A stretch of DNA of 64,000 nt from Ruegeria aquimaris (GCF_025751555.1 NZ_JAOWLB010000005.1:62001-126000), one strand, 5' to 3'. Positions 26,583 to 36,083 are shown, counted from the stretch's first letter. Notes: generated by a model not told the origin, from the sequence alone. Program-made: numbers and translations.

Positions 26583-27587
26583 ATGACCAGAGACCAGTTC
26601 GTACAAAAAGGCGCATCCGCTACTTTGGCCCTGTCTTATGACGGGCCGCCGCAGGATTTCAGGTTCCTGCTGCTGCCAAAGGCCACGATGCTTGCGGTTG
26701 CGGCCGCGATCGAGCCGTTGCGGATCGCCAATCAATTGACAAAGCAGACGCTCTACACCTGGCACACGATGACAGAGAACGGGGCGCCGGTTACCTGCTC
26801 AAACGGGTTGCGGATCACCCCGGATCAGGCTCTCGCTCCACTGCCCAGCGATGCCTTCGGCTTTGTCTGCGCCGGTGTCGAGCCGGAAAAAACCTGCTCG
26901 CCAGCGGTTCTGGGCTGGCTTCGACGCGAACACCGCCACGGTCGATCATTGGGTGGCATATGCACCGGCGCGTTTGCGTTGGCCCGCGCCGGCCTGTTGG
27001 ACGGGCGGCGATTCACACTCCATTGGGAAAATCAGCCGGGGTTTATCGAGGCATTCCCGTCACTTACACCCACTCCGAACATCTATGAACTGGACGGGCG
27101 CATTACCACCTGCGGCGGCGGAAACACTGCTATCGACATGATACTGGCGCTGATCGAAAAACAGCATGGCGCCAATCTGGCGATCATGGTCGCTGACATG
27201 TGCATACACATGCGATCCGGGAGCAGGTCGCCGCAACGCGCCGCCCATTCCGTGGCAATCGGAAGCCGGAACAAGGCCTTGATCAAGGCAATCGAATTGA
27301 TGGAAGCCGAGTTGGAAGAGCCGCTCACAAATGACGAGATGTGCAGCCGCCTTGACATCTCCCGTCGACAACTGGAACGGCTGTTCAAACGTTATCTCGG
27401 ACAAGGGCCGATGGCGTTCTATCTGGAACTCCGGATATCCCGCGCCTTTACCTATCTGAACGAGACCAACATGACGGTTGCCGAAATTGCGGCTGCCACG
27501 GGGTTTTCCAACACCAGTCACCTGTCACGCCAGTTTCGCGCGCGCTATGGCACGTCGCCCCATTCGTTCCGCAAGGCGTGGTCCTGA
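26583..27587 (+). CDS. GlxA-family regulator (DJ-1/PfpI domain + AraC helix-turn-helix)
   Basis: This encodes 334 residues. The N-terminal class I glutamine-amidotransferase-like (DJ-1/PfpI) domain runs from about 25 to 195, with nucleophile-elbow region GGICTGAFALARAGLL. Two AraC-type helix-turn-helix units occupy the last 105 residues (LDISRRQLERLFKRYLGQGP, GFSNTSHLSRQFRARYGTSP). Relatives such as GbdR and ArgR/CdhR control glycine betaine, arginine or carnitine catabolism. It is convergent with soxF, but nothing links it to sulfur. The ribosome site is weak. Confidence 0.85.
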   Translation: MTRDQFVQKGASATLALSYDGPPQDFRFLLLPKATMLAVAAAIEPLRIANQLTKQTLYTWHTMTENGAPVTCSNGLRITPDQALAPLPSDAFGFVCAGVEPEKTCSPAVLGWLRREHRHGRSLGGICTGAFALARAGLLDGRRFTLHWENQPGFIEAFPSLTPTPNIYELDGRITTCGGGNTAIDMILALIEKQHGANLAIMVADMCIHMRSGSRSPQRAAHSVAIGSRNKALIKAIELMEAELEEPLTNDEMCSRLDISRRQLERLFKRYLGQGPMAFYLELRISRAFTYLNETNMTVAEIAAATGFSNTSHLSRQFRARYGTSPHSFRKAWS

Positions 27588-27615
27588 GAGGACCACGCGA
27601 TGCAGGGGAAGGCGA

Positions 27616-28878
27616 TCAGCCGAAGATATCCGCGGTTATTCCGGCATACCAGCCGATGCTTTCTTCGTAGGTCTGTTGGCGCATGGCCGCATCTTCTCCG
27701 GTCTGGCTGACAAAACTCGAGACACTGGCAATTTTTTCGTCGGTCGCTTCGTAGGCCGCGCCCACCTTCACCCCATCATCGGTCGCAATCAGCGACCAGC
27801 AGGTGTTGGAGTACTTGGCCGGGAAGACCTTTGATCCGGTCAGCGCCCCACGCACGGCCATTGCCGCGACCTTGGCCTGGCTGTTGGCGGAAAAGCCCGA
27901 TTTGGGCATGTCGCCCTGATTGGATGCATCACCCAGGACATAGATGTTCTCGTCCAGCCGCGACTGCATCGTGTGAGCATGGACCGGAGCCCAGTTACCT
28001 TCGGTGATCCCGGCCATCTCGCAAATCCGGCCAGCCTTTTGTGCCGGGATGACGTTGCAGACATCGACCTTTTCCTCGGTCCCGTCGATGGTGATCGTCA
28101 TCGCATCGGGATTCACCGTTACGTTGCCCCCGCCGAAATCCGGACCGAGCCGTTCGATCATGCCGGCATAATGCTTCTGCCAGCCCTCTTCGAACAGTGC
28201 CTGCTTGGAGAACTTCTCCTTTGGGTCCGCAACCAGGATCTTGGCGGTCGGATTGATTTGCGTGAGCAGATGCGCCACCATGCTGATCCGCTCGTAGGGC
28301 CCCGGCGGGCAGCGGAACGGGTTGGGCGGCGCCACCATGGCGAAAACCCCACCTTCGGGCATCGCCTCGATCTGCGCCTTGAGCAGTTCGGTCTGGCTGC
28401 CGGCCTTGTAGGCATGAGGCATCTTGTTCTGCTGAGTGACGTCCCAGCCGGGTACCGCACCGTCAATGAAATCAATACCGGGGCTCAGGATCAGCCGGTC
28501 GTAAGGCAGTACCGCGCCACCGGCCAGAGTGACCGTCCGGGCGCTCCGGTCGATACCGACGGCCCAGTCGTGCACCACGTTGATCCCGTACTCGCTCGCC
28601 AGCTTGCCGTAGGAATGGACGATACTCTTAAGGTCGCGGAAACCACCAATGTAGAGGTTCGAGAAAAAGCAGGTGTAGTAGCTGCGGGTCGGCTCGACCA
28701 GAGTGACGTCGATTGCGCCATCCGAGTCCTTGGCGATGTAGCGGGCAGCGGTCGCACCTCCGGCGCCACCGCCGATGACGACCACACGGGGCTTTCCGGC
28801 CCCCAGGACGATCGGCGCGTGCAGGGTAGCCGCCGCGACGATCCCGGTTCCAATAAAGCTGCGTCTGTTGAACTTCAT
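27616..28878 (-). CDS. soxF: SoxF, flavocytochrome c sulfide dehydrogenase-like FAD subunit
   Basis: This 420-residue flavoprotein has a Tat signal (FNRRSFIGTGIVAAATLHAP). The FAD dinucleotide fold VVVIGGGAGGATAARYI follows, and the C-terminal FCSD flavoprotein domain ends at IGWYAGITADIFG. The ATG follows GGAGGTCGTT. SoxF oxidises sulfide with a cytochrome c partner, here probably SoxE encoded just upstream. It is the last gene of the soxBCDEF transcript. Confidence 0.92.
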   Translation of the reverse strand: MKFNRRSFIGTGIVAAATLHAPIVLGAGKPRVVVIGGGAGGATAARYIAKDSDGAIDVTLVEPTRSYYTCFFSNLYIGGFRDLKSIVHSYGKLASEYGINVVHDWAVGIDRSARTVTLAGGAVLPYDRLILSPGIDFIDGAVPGWDVTQQNKMPHAYKAGSQTELLKAQIEAMPEGGVFAMVAPPNPFRCPPGPYERISMVAHLLTQINPTAKILVADPKEKFSKQALFEEGWQKHYAGMIERLGPDFGGGNVTVNPDAMTITIDGTEEKVDVCNVIPAQKAGRICEMAGITEGNWAPVHAHTMQSRLDENIYVLGDASNQGDMPKSGFSANSQAKVAAMAVRGALTGSKVFPAKYSNTCWSLIATDDGVKVGAAYEATDEKIASVSSFVSQTGEDAAMRQQTYEESIGWYAGITADIFG

Positions 28879-28908
28879 AACGACCTCCTCCAAAAAAGCG
28901 ATGGAGTG

Positions 28909-29619
28909 TTACTCCAGCGCTCCAAAATATGCAGCAAGTGCTGCAATCTCGTCATCGGCCAGCCTGCCCGCCATCATCTGCATGACCGGATGGGGCCTGA
29001 TCTTCTGCTTGTAGGCGTGCATGGCCAGCACGAAATCCTCTTCCAGCCATCCGGTGATGACAGGAATTCCGTCATAATCTCCGTCGAGTTGATGGCAGGT
29101 CGTGCATTCGGTCGACAGGTACTCGCCGTATTCGGGATCACCCACCATCGCCAACACTTCGGGAGGCAGTTCAACGTCCTGTTTCAGTGCGGTCGGCGCG
29201 GCTTCTGGAATATTCTGAGGATTCGCCGAGAAACCGCGAAGATAGGCCAGGACATCCCCTCGGTCTTTCGGATCACTCAGCCCCGCGAACTCCATATTGG
29301 TCCCGGAAACAAGTGTCTTGGGGTTGGTCAGGTAGGCTTCTAGATGTTCGAGATCCCAGACCATTCCGTCGCGGCGGGCGCGCAGGATGCCCTGCGAATA
29401 GTCAAAATCGTCAAACTGGGCGACCTTGCGGTCAAAAATTCCATTCAGATGTGGGCCGGTTCCATGCGATGCGCCGTCTCCCACCTGGTGGCATTGCGCG
29501 CAAACCTGAAACACCTCGGCGCCACGCGCGGCATCACCGATTTGCAGTGCCTTTTCATCGGCCTGGGCCGCACTTGAAAGCGCGGCCCAGATCACTACTA
29601 CTCCCCCAGCGTAGCGCAT
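28909..29619 (-). CDS. soxE: SoxE, periplasmic dihaem cytochrome c
   Basis: This encodes 236 residues with a cleavable signal peptide (about 1-20). The first haem site is CAQCH (40-44), with axial Met in the TNMEFAGL segment. The second site is CTTCH near residue 171. It matches the cytochrome partner of SoxF in Paracoccus-type clusters. The start codon lies five bases after the soxD stop. Confidence 0.9.
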   Translation of the reverse strand: MRYAGGVVVIWAALSSAAQADEKALQIGDAARGAEVFQVCAQCHQVGDGASHGTGPHLNGIFDRKVAQFDDFDYSQGILRARRDGMVWDLEHLEAYLTNPKTLVSGTNMEFAGLSDPKDRGDVLAYLRGFSANPQNIPEAAPTALKQDVELPPEVLAMVGDPEYGEYLSTECTTCHQLDGDYDGIPVITGWLEEDFVLAMHAYKQKIRPHPVMQMMAGRLADDEIAALAAYFGALE

Positions 29620-29623
29620 GACA

Positions 29624-30703
29624 CTACTGGAAGCTCTTTAGATAGGCGATGACCGCCTCGATATCTTCGTCCTTCTTGAGCCCGGCAAAGGACATCTTGG
29701 TACCTTTCATGTAGCTTTTGGGCTTCGCCAGAAAGGCGGCGAGTTCAGCGTCGGACCATACCAACCCGCCTTCTGCCGCCTCCTGCATCGCCTTGGAATA
29801 TTTGAAGCCATCGACATGACCGGCCGACGCGCCCACGATACCATTCAAGATCGGGCCTGTCTTGTTCTTGGCGTCGTCCCCGACCTGGTGACAAGCCTTG
29901 CACTTCTTGAACACTGTTTCGCCAGCCGCCGCGAGCTCAGGGTCGACCTCGGCGCTCGCTGCGACCTCGGTCGCTGGCTGATCGGCGGGAACGGCGGCCG
30001 CCGTGACGTCTTCGCGCGATGGTTCGGGCCGTGTGCGCCGGATCAGTTCCTGAACCTTCTTGGCGCGGGTTTCCTCGGGCGTCACGTCCAGAACGGCGGC
30101 GCGCATGGTGATCTCGACAGTGTCCTTGCACCCGGTCATGCACGGCTCGGCCGTCCAGAAATGCGCCTCGCTGGTCTCTCGATCGTCGACAATGAACCCT
30201 TCGGCGTTGGGCATTTCCACGTCGAGGAGGTTTTCGTTCGACAGAACGAAATCGTCGTCCACCAGGTCGTTCGAATAGAGGATATAGGCCACGATGGCAT
30301 AGACTTCGTTCGGCGTGAGCGTCTGCGCGTTGCCGAACGGCATGGACCGGTGCACATAGTCCCAGGTCGTTGTGAGATACGGCCAATAAGACCCAACCGT
30401 CTTGAGCGGATCCTCACGGTCCAGAGTATCCGCGCCGCCCGCCAGTTTGGGCCAGTTGTCGACACCTTCGGCAAAGTCGCCATGGCAGATAGCGCAATAG
30501 TCCGCAAAGATCGCCTCGCCATCCTCGACCGACCCCGACCCTTCGGGCAGGCCGGTTCCGTCGGGGCTGACGTCGACATCCCAGGCGGCGATTTCCTCGG
30601 GCAGTGCCGGACGCCCCAGACCATAGTTGCCCGCCCAGGCCGGCATTGCCAGAATCAGCGCAGCGATTGATGCGGTCAGCGTCAGATTAGGAAACTTCGA
30701 CAT
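29624..30703 (-). CDS. soxD: SoxD, dihaem cytochrome subunit of sulfur dehydrogenase
   Basis: This encodes 359 residues with a Sec signal (1-24). An N-terminal haem domain has CAICH (70-74). An Ala/Pro/Glu-rich linker leads to a second cytochrome c domain with CKACHQVGDDAKNKTGP and axial Met in GTKMSFAGLKKDED. SoxD accepts electrons from the molybdenum subunit SoxC. Its start overlaps the end of soxC by 17 bases, implying coupled translation. Confidence 0.94.
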   Translation of the reverse strand: MSKFPNLTLTASIAALILAMPAWAGNYGLGRPALPEEIAAWDVDVSPDGTGLPEGSGSVEDGEAIFADYCAICHGDFAEGVDNWPKLAGGADTLDREDPLKTVGSYWPYLTTTWDYVHRSMPFGNAQTLTPNEVYAIVAYILYSNDLVDDDFVLSNENLLDVEMPNAEGFIVDDRETSEAHFWTAEPCMTGCKDTVEITMRAAVLDVTPEETRAKKVQELIRRTRPEPSREDVTAAAVPADQPATEVAASAEVDPELAAAGETVFKKCKACHQVGDDAKNKTGPILNGIVGASAGHVDGFKYSKAMQEAAEGGLVWSDAELAAFLAKPKSYMKGTKMSFAGLKKDEDIEAVIAYLKSFQ

Positions 30704-31970
30704 TTTCGGCCTCTCCGCTTGCCTTGACCCACCAGGTCTGGATTGCGTTGTTATGATAGATCGAGTTCAGTCCGCGCACTTCGCGCAGTTGCGCCTTGGT
30801 CGGCTGCACATAGCCCGACGCGTCGCGCGCACGGCTTTGCAACAGCATTTCCGACCCGTCCCAGGTGATATCCAGATAGAAACGAGTCAGCGCCTTGTCC
30901 TGTCCCGGTGCCGCCAACCGGGCGGGTTGCCAGGATTTGCCACCATCGACCGAGACATCGACCCCGGTGATCGCGCCGCGGCCAGACCAGGCCAGACCGG
31001 TAATCACCAGCGGACCGGCACCATGGGTGATCGGCGCCTGCGGGCTGGGCGAGGTGACGACCGATTTGGCGTCCATCACCCAAGTCCATTTGCGGCTGGT
31101 CCCATCCTCGAGCGTGTCGGTGTATTTCGAGGTTTCCTCGCGGCTTTCGACCGGGCCGTCCATCACCTCGATCCGGCGCAGCCACTTGACCCACATATTG
31201 CCTTCCCAGCCGGGCACGACCAGGCGCACGGGATAGCCATGTTCCTTGCGCAGCGCCTCGCCATTGGCCTTGAAGGCGATCAGGCAGTCATCCAGCGCCT
31301 TTTCCATCGGGATCGAGCGGCCATTCGACGACGCATCGGCACCCTCAACGTAGACCCATTTGTCCTTGAGATCGCCAGCCGCGCCCAAGCCTGCCTCTTC
31401 AAGCAGGGTGCGCAGGGAAACACCGGAGTATTCCATGTTATGGATCATGCCATGGGTGAACTGCGCGCCGTTCAGCTGCGCACCCGCCCATTCCATACCC
31501 GAGTTCGCCGCGCATTCGCAGAAGTACACGTGGTTCTCGCGCGGGAAACGCTCCAGATCGGCATAGGAGAAGACCAGCGGCTGATCGACCAACCCGTTGA
31601 TCATCAGGCGGTAATCTTCCTTCTTCAGTGCGATGGCGCCCGAATGGTGCCGCTCGAAGGCGCAGCCCTGCGGAGTGATGGTGCCATCCAGCGCATGGAT
31701 CGGGGTAAAGTTGATCGAGCTGATCGTGTCGGCGGTCAGCCATTCCACGTTGCGTCGGATCACGTCGCCTTCGTATTCGATGGGCAGGCCATAGGGGGTC
31801 GCGTCCACACCGTCGCCGGTGGCGCGCGCCCAGTCCTGAACCTCGGTGATCAACGGGTCCGGCGCCGCCGCGCGGGCCGCACCGGCAGCCACCGCCCCCG
31901 CCCCGACCGCCGCGACGCTGGTCAGGAACTGGCGGCGCGACGCACCTTTCTTGCCAGAGCTTTCACTCAT
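30687..31970 (-). CDS. soxC: SoxC, molybdenum subunit of sulfur dehydrogenase
   Basis: This is a 427-residue sulfite-oxidase-family protein with a Tat signal (ASRRQFLTSVAAVGAG). The molybdenum-coordinating cysteine lies in VYFCECAANSGMEW. The C-terminal dimerisation domain is complete (ITGVDVSVDGGKSWQPA). With SoxD it oxidises the sulfane sulfur bound to SoxY; Sox pathways lacking SoxCD deposit sulfur instead, so this organism should oxidise thiosulfate fully. Confidence 0.95.
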   Translation of the reverse strand: MSESSGKKGASRRQFLTSVAAVGAGAVAAGAARAAAPDPLITEVQDWARATGDGVDATPYGLPIEYEGDVIRRNVEWLTADTISSINFTPIHALDGTITPQGCAFERHHSGAIALKKEDYRLMINGLVDQPLVFSYADLERFPRENHVYFCECAANSGMEWAGAQLNGAQFTHGMIHNMEYSGVSLRTLLEEAGLGAAGDLKDKWVYVEGADASSNGRSIPMEKALDDCLIAFKANGEALRKEHGYPVRLVVPGWEGNMWVKWLRRIEVMDGPVESREETSKYTDTLEDGTSRKWTWVMDAKSVVTSPSPQAPITHGAGPLVITGLAWSGRGAITGVDVSVDGGKSWQPARLAAPGQDKALTRFYLDITWDGSEMLLQSRARDASGYVQPTKAQLREVRGLNSIYHNNAIQTWWVKASGEAENVEVS

Positions 31971-32042
31971 GAATGCCTCCTATCAATTCATGCGTCCCTT
32001 GCCGGGATGCAAAACGTTGGAAATCATCGGTGTGGAAATGCC

Positions 32043-33746
32043 TTACGCCCCCACGACCTCGACCGATGTGTTGGGTGTCACCGAGACAGTACCCAGTTTG
32101 CGAATGTGGTTTTCGACCACATCCCAGATCTGCGGCCCTTCGGTGCCTTCGTTGACACTGGCCCATCCGGCCACGACGTAGCTCTTGGCCGGGTCGATCT
32201 TTTCCCCGGTTTTCAACAACGTCATGTCGCTGATCCGGCTGCCTTGCGGCTTGCTGACGTCGATCCGGTATCCCAATCCGCCGACGCGCACCATGTCGCC
32301 GCCCTGCTGGTAATAGGGATCGGGGTTGAACAGGTTGTCGCCCACATCCTCAAGCACCACATGCAGGAACTCGCCCGTCATCTCTGTGCGATAAGCGGCG
32401 CCATAGCTCATCGAGGTGACGTTCCAGATATCCTCGCGGGTGATCTCTTGGCCCGGCAGAATCGACGGCCCCCAGCGCACGCCAGGCGACATGGCGATGT
32501 CGGCCTCGCGCTCACTCAGCAGCGCGTCGCAGATCAGGTCGTCCCAGCTTCCGTTGAAATTGCCACGCCGGTAAAGCAGCGAGTTCTCATCGGTCCTGCC
32601 AATGACCTCGCGCAACTGGTCGATATGCGGTTCGCGCTGCGCGTTGATCAGGGCGGTGACTGCCGGATCGGGCGCGATCACATCCGAGAAGATCGGGATC
32701 AGCTTGTGCTTGAGCCCCATCATCTGACCGTCGCGCACGTCCAGATCGACGCGGCTGACGAACTTGCCGTTCGATCCGCTTGCGATCACATGGGTTTTTT
32801 CCACCACCACCGGTTCCGGCAGGGCATCATGGGTATGGCCGCTGAGGATGACGTCGATACCGGTGACCCGGCCCGCCATCTTCTTGTCCACATCGAACCC
32901 GTTATGGCTCAGGACCACAACGACCTCGGCTCCGTCCGCGCGGACCTCGTCGACCATGGCTTGCATGTTCTCTTCGCGAATGCCGAACGAAAACTCGGGG
33001 AACATCCAGCCGGGGTTGGCGATCGGCATGTAGGGGAAGGCCTGGCCGATAACCGCAACCTTGACGCCGCCGCGTTCGAAGAACTTGTAGGGCTTGAAGA
33101 GTTCCGCCGGCTCATCCCATTCGGCGTCAAAGATGTTCTGTCCCAGCGCGGCGAAAGGCAGGCTCTCGACCAGTTCACTGACCCGGTCGGTGCCCAGGGT
33201 GAATTCCCAGTGGAAGGTCATCGCATCGGGCTTCAGCGCGTTCATCACGTTGACCACATCCTGCCCCTCGGTGTGGAAGCAGGTGTAGGAGCCGTGCCAG
33301 GTATCGCCGCCATCCAAGAGCAACGCATCGGGCCGGTCGGCGCGGATGGCGTTGACCACGGTGGCGACCCGGTCCATGCCCCCCACCCGGCCATAGGCAC
33401 GCGCCAGTGACGAGAAATCGTTATAGGTCAGCGCATAGGCCGACGGGCTACCATCCTCGATCCCGTAGAACCGGCGGAAATCGGCACCGGTGATATGCGG
33501 CATCTGTCCCTTTGCCGCGCCGATCCCCAGGTTCACCTCGGGCTCGCGGAAGTAAATCGGCATCAACTGGGCATGAATGTCGGTGATATGGACCAGCGTC
33601 AGATTGCCGAACGTATCGAATTCCAAGAGTTGGTCCTGAGTCAGCGCCTGCTGCGCCGCCAGACGGGACCAGTTACCAAAACCCGAAGCCCCGACAAGGG
33701 CCGAGGCTGCCATCGAAACCTGAAGGAAGTCGCGACGTGAGATCAT
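32043..33746 (-). CDS. soxB: SoxB, sulfate thiol esterase (thiosulfohydrolase)
   Basis: This encodes 567 residues. A Tat signal (MISRRDFLQVSMAASAL) is followed by the 5'-nucleotidase/metallophosphatase fold: LVHITDIHAQLMP, LLLDGGDTWHGSYT, VLSHNGFDVDKK and SGHTHDALPEP supply the di-manganese ligands. It releases sulfate from SoxY-thiosulfonate. The ATG of MISRRDF is preferred over a GTG nine codons upstream. It begins the soxBCDEF unit, with its own palindromic operator upstream. Confidence 0.96.
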   Translation of the reverse strand: MISRRDFLQVSMAASALVGASGFGNWSRLAAQQALTQDQLLEFDTFGNLTLVHITDIHAQLMPIYFREPEVNLGIGAAKGQMPHITGADFRRFYGIEDGSPSAYALTYNDFSSLARAYGRVGGMDRVATVVNAIRADRPDALLLDGGDTWHGSYTCFHTEGQDVVNVMNALKPDAMTFHWEFTLGTDRVSELVESLPFAALGQNIFDAEWDEPAELFKPYKFFERGGVKVAVIGQAFPYMPIANPGWMFPEFSFGIREENMQAMVDEVRADGAEVVVVLSHNGFDVDKKMAGRVTGIDVILSGHTHDALPEPVVVEKTHVIASGSNGKFVSRVDLDVRDGQMMGLKHKLIPIFSDVIAPDPAVTALINAQREPHIDQLREVIGRTDENSLLYRRGNFNGSWDDLICDALLSEREADIAMSPGVRWGPSILPGQEITREDIWNVTSMSYGAAYRTEMTGEFLHVVLEDVGDNLFNPDPYYQQGGDMVRVGGLGYRIDVSKPQGSRISDMTLLKTGEKIDPAKSYVVAGWASVNEGTEGPQIWDVVENHIRKLGTVSVTPNTSVEVVGA

Positions 33747-33782
33747 GAGCTGATGCTTTCCGTTCTTGATCACATTAATAAT

Positions 33783-33802
33783 AAATTCACATGTGTGAAT
33801 TT
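33783..33802. promoter_or_regulatory. Candidate SoxR operator upstream of soxB
   Basis: AAATTCACATGTGTGAATTT is a perfect 8-4-8 palindrome, 37 bases before the soxB start. It shares the ATTCAC-N4-GTGAAT core with the soxX operator. ArsR-type SoxR proteins bind AT-rich palindromes of this sort. Confidence 0.7.
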
Positions 33803-33811
33803 GTTCTATCG

Positions 33812-33846
33812 AAAAGACCCCGCGTCGGCAAGTGCGACACGGGGTC
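33812..33846 (-). terminator. Terminator after soxA
   Basis: On the minus strand GACCCCGTGTCG and CGACGCGGGGTC form a 12-base stem (one wobble) followed by TTTTC. It lies just after the soxA stop and separates the soxXYZA transcript from soxBCDEF. Confidence 0.8.
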
Positions 33847-33852
33847 CCCTAC

Positions 33853-34704
33853 TTAGTTCCGGACTGACGGACCTTCGACCGACAGACCATTGCCGCGGCT
33901 GGCGACATAGAGTTCCAGAGCGACAAACTCGGGGCTGCCCGGCTTGAAGGTTTCCGCGCGCGTGTCGCGGATACACCCTTTGAAACGATCATGCACCGCA
34001 TTCAGCTTGGTGTTCTTCAGGCGATACGTCGGAAACCCGTTGATCTGCCCCTGGCTAAGGTGATCCGCGCGGATCATGTTGCCCCAGTTGTCCTCGTGAC
34101 AATTGGCGCAGCTAAGCTCCAACTGACCGTAACGCGTGTAGTACATTTCCTTGCCCTGTTCCCAGGCCGTCTGAACCGGGCCGTCGATGGCCACGTTTAC
34201 CGGCAAACCGCGCGACTGCATCGCGATCAGCGCCGACATTGCCGTCATTTCGCCGCCCTCGTATTTCCAGGCTTCAGCCCCCATGCGAGATGTTCGACAG
34301 TCGTTGACCTGCATTTCCAGCGTACGGACTTCCCCAGCACCCTCGTTCCACTTCGGGTACACCGCCTTTACGCCAACCATGCTGTCCTCGACTGCGTTGT
34401 GACATGACGCACAAGCCTTGCCCTCCGACCCGTCGACCGTGTCCCAGACCTCGCGCGCGGCGTCTACAGCCACCATGCCCGGGTTTTCGAAATCGTCCAT
34501 CTCCAGCGCCTGGGTTTCGTCCGAACGGAACCGCCAGCCGGAATAGATCTCGGTCAGCGCACCGTCGAGGTGGGCAGGCGCGGCGGTCTTGGTGACGATA
34601 TTGATCTCGCCATTGATGACCAATTCGTCGTCATCGGGGCCAGCCATCACCGCCAAAGGCGCGGCCACCAATGCGGCAATCGCGGTCATTGCCTTGAATC
34701 TCAT
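33853..34704 (-). CDS. soxA: SoxA, dihaem cytochrome c of the SoxAX complex
   Basis: This encodes 283 residues with a signal peptide (1-21). Haem sites CASCH (98-102) and CANCH (199-203) are both present, so this is the dihaem form. The catalytic haem-ligating cysteine is Cys244 in FKGCIRDTRAE, which becomes the persulfide. SoxAX attaches thiosulfate to SoxY. The gene ends the soxXYZA unit. Confidence 0.96.
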   Translation of the reverse strand: MRFKAMTAIAALVAAPLAVMAGPDDDELVINGEINIVTKTAAPAHLDGALTEIYSGWRFRSDETQALEMDDFENPGMVAVDAAREVWDTVDGSEGKACASCHNAVEDSMVGVKAVYPKWNEGAGEVRTLEMQVNDCRTSRMGAEAWKYEGGEMTAMSALIAMQSRGLPVNVAIDGPVQTAWEQGKEMYYTRYGQLELSCANCHEDNWGNMIRADHLSQGQINGFPTYRLKNTKLNAVHDRFKGCIRDTRAETFKPGSPEFVALELYVASRGNGLSVEGPSVRN

Positions 34705-34783
34705 TCAAATTCCTCCCTTTGGTGGTTGGCCTCGCCCGGCCCATCCGAACCGGGCGAAAGCAACATTTTCCCTGGACCGCGGA

Positions 34784-35113
34784 TCAGGCGATCGTGATCG
34801 GCTTGTTGTCGTTGTAGACAGAGCCGTCATCGTCGTACCAAGTGAACACGAACTCACCCGCCTCGGGCACGGTCGCGTTGAACTCGAAATACGGGTTCGT
34901 GGAAATCGCCGGTTCCATCTTGATATCGACGACCGACTGTCCGTTGAACTCGCAGGTAAAGCGGTTGATGATCGAGCGCGGGATCACATTCCCTTGCTTG
35001 TCCTTGCGTTGACCGCTTTCCATGTTGTGGCTGATGAGGGTCTTGATCGTCACCGCCTCGCCGACAGCGGCCGATTTCGGAACCTTAACGCGGGGTTTTA
35101 CACCAGATGCCAT
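34784..35113 (-). CDS. soxZ: SoxZ, sulfur-carrier complex subunit
   Basis: This is a 109-residue immunoglobulin-like protein beginning MASGVKPRVKVPKSAAVGEA, without a signal peptide as usual for the family, and containing ISHNMESGQRKD. It is co-exported or carried as a complex with Tat-dependent SoxY. It stabilises SoxY in the periplasmic carrier. Confidence 0.96.
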   Translation of the reverse strand: MASGVKPRVKVPKSAAVGEAVTIKTLISHNMESGQRKDKQGNVIPRSIINRFTCEFNGQSVVDIKMEPAISTNPYFEFNATVPEAGEFVFTWYDDDGSVYNDNKPITIA

Positions 35114-35147
35114 TTGTCTTGTCTCCTGATTATCCGGAAGGACGGGC

Positions 35148-35564
35148 TTAGCCGCCGCAGCCCCCGATGGTCACTTTCACGGTCGAGCTGGCCTTGACGA
35201 AGGAACCGTCGGCCATCTTTGCAATGGCGATGACGTCTTGCGTTCCGGCCAGTCGAATACGGGTAGATGCCGACTGGGTCGCGGCCAGCGGTCCGAAGTT
35301 GAACTGCGCCACGCCAGGCGTCGGGTTGCCCGCGGCCAGAACCAGAATCGCAACCGCACCCGGTGCGCTGACCTCGATCGGAACAGTGTTGCCGTTTTCG
35401 GCAATCTCGGGCGCGGTCAGGGTCAGACCACCCTCACCCATATCGGCACCGCCGGTAAACTCGGCGATCCGGTCGTCTACTGCTGCGTTCGCCCGAAACG
35501 GCAGAACCGTCAGGGCCGCTGCGCCCAAGGCCAAGCCGAGGGTATCACGACGCGTAAAGTCCAT
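35148..35564 (-). CDS. soxY: SoxY, thiosulfate-carrying protein
   Basis: This encodes 138 residues. A Tat signal (FTRRDTLGLALGAAALTVL) precedes the mature domain. The C-terminal swinging arm GGCGG (residues 134-138) places the sulfur-binding Cys136 two residues from the end. AAGGAGAAATACG precedes the ATG and sets the start. All Sox intermediates are covalently bound to this cysteine. Confidence 0.97.
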   Translation of the reverse strand: MDFTRRDTLGLALGAAALTVLPFRANAAVDDRIAEFTGGADMGEGGLTLTAPEIAENGNTVPIEVSAPGAVAILVLAAGNPTPGVAQFNFGPLAATQSASTRIRLAGTQDVIAIAKMADGSFVKASSTVKVTIGGCGG

Positions 35565-35609
35565 CGTATTTCTCCTTTGATACAGGCCTTGCCCCAGGGA
35601 CACGGCCAA

Positions 35610-36083
35610 TTATTCTTTCAGGGTCGCGAGAAACGCGACAACATCTTCGATCTGCTGGGCCGTCAGCAGCGGCGACAGCGGTGCTTCCGGCGCCTTTCCG
35701 GTGAACGCATCTCCCGGACGAATATAGCCATCGACCTTGTAGAACGCCGGCATCATCGTGCCTTCGAAAGTCATCTTGGCATTCGCAACCAATCCGCGAA
35801 GCTCAGCTTCGCTCCAGCGGTCGCCCGCCCCATCAAGAGCAGGGCCGATCTCGCCGTGGAACGGCACATCAGCAAGCGCAGAAACCTGGTGGCAGGCCAC
35901 GCAATTGCCAAGGCTGCGTTTACTCAGGACATTGGCGCCTTCGACCGGGTCACCGGCCACGCCCGTCAACGAAACCTCGATAGCACCCCCTTCGGCAAAG
36001 ACGACGTCTTTGGGCGCGGTTTCAGCGGCCCAGGCGGCGCCACCGATCAATGCGGCGGCCAGCGTCAGCGTTGTCAGTTTCAT
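35610..36083 (-). CDS. soxX: SoxX, monohaem cytochrome c of the SoxAX complex
   Basis: This encodes 157 residues with a signal peptide (1-20). The single haem site is CVACH (61-65), with the axial Met in the GTMMPAFYKVDGY segment. GGGAGGATAC precedes the ATG. It is the first gene of soxXYZA. The soxW-soxX gap upstream carries the perfect SoxR-type palindrome. Confidence 0.95.
   Translation of the reverse strand: MKLTTLTLAAALIGGAAWAAETAPKDVVFAEGGAIEVSLTGVAGDPVEGANVLSKRSLGNCVACHQVSALADVPFHGEIGPALDGAGDRWSEAELRGLVANAKMTFEGTMMPAFYKVDGYIRPGDAFTGKAPEAPLSPLLTAQQIEDVVAFLATLKE

Noticed and set aside
30627-33410. 927-codon plus-strand open frame opposite soxC and soxB
   Set aside because: It is a mirror frame of GC-rich coding DNA. 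The minus strand encodes complete SoxC and SoxB with all motifs; the plus frame shows no domain.
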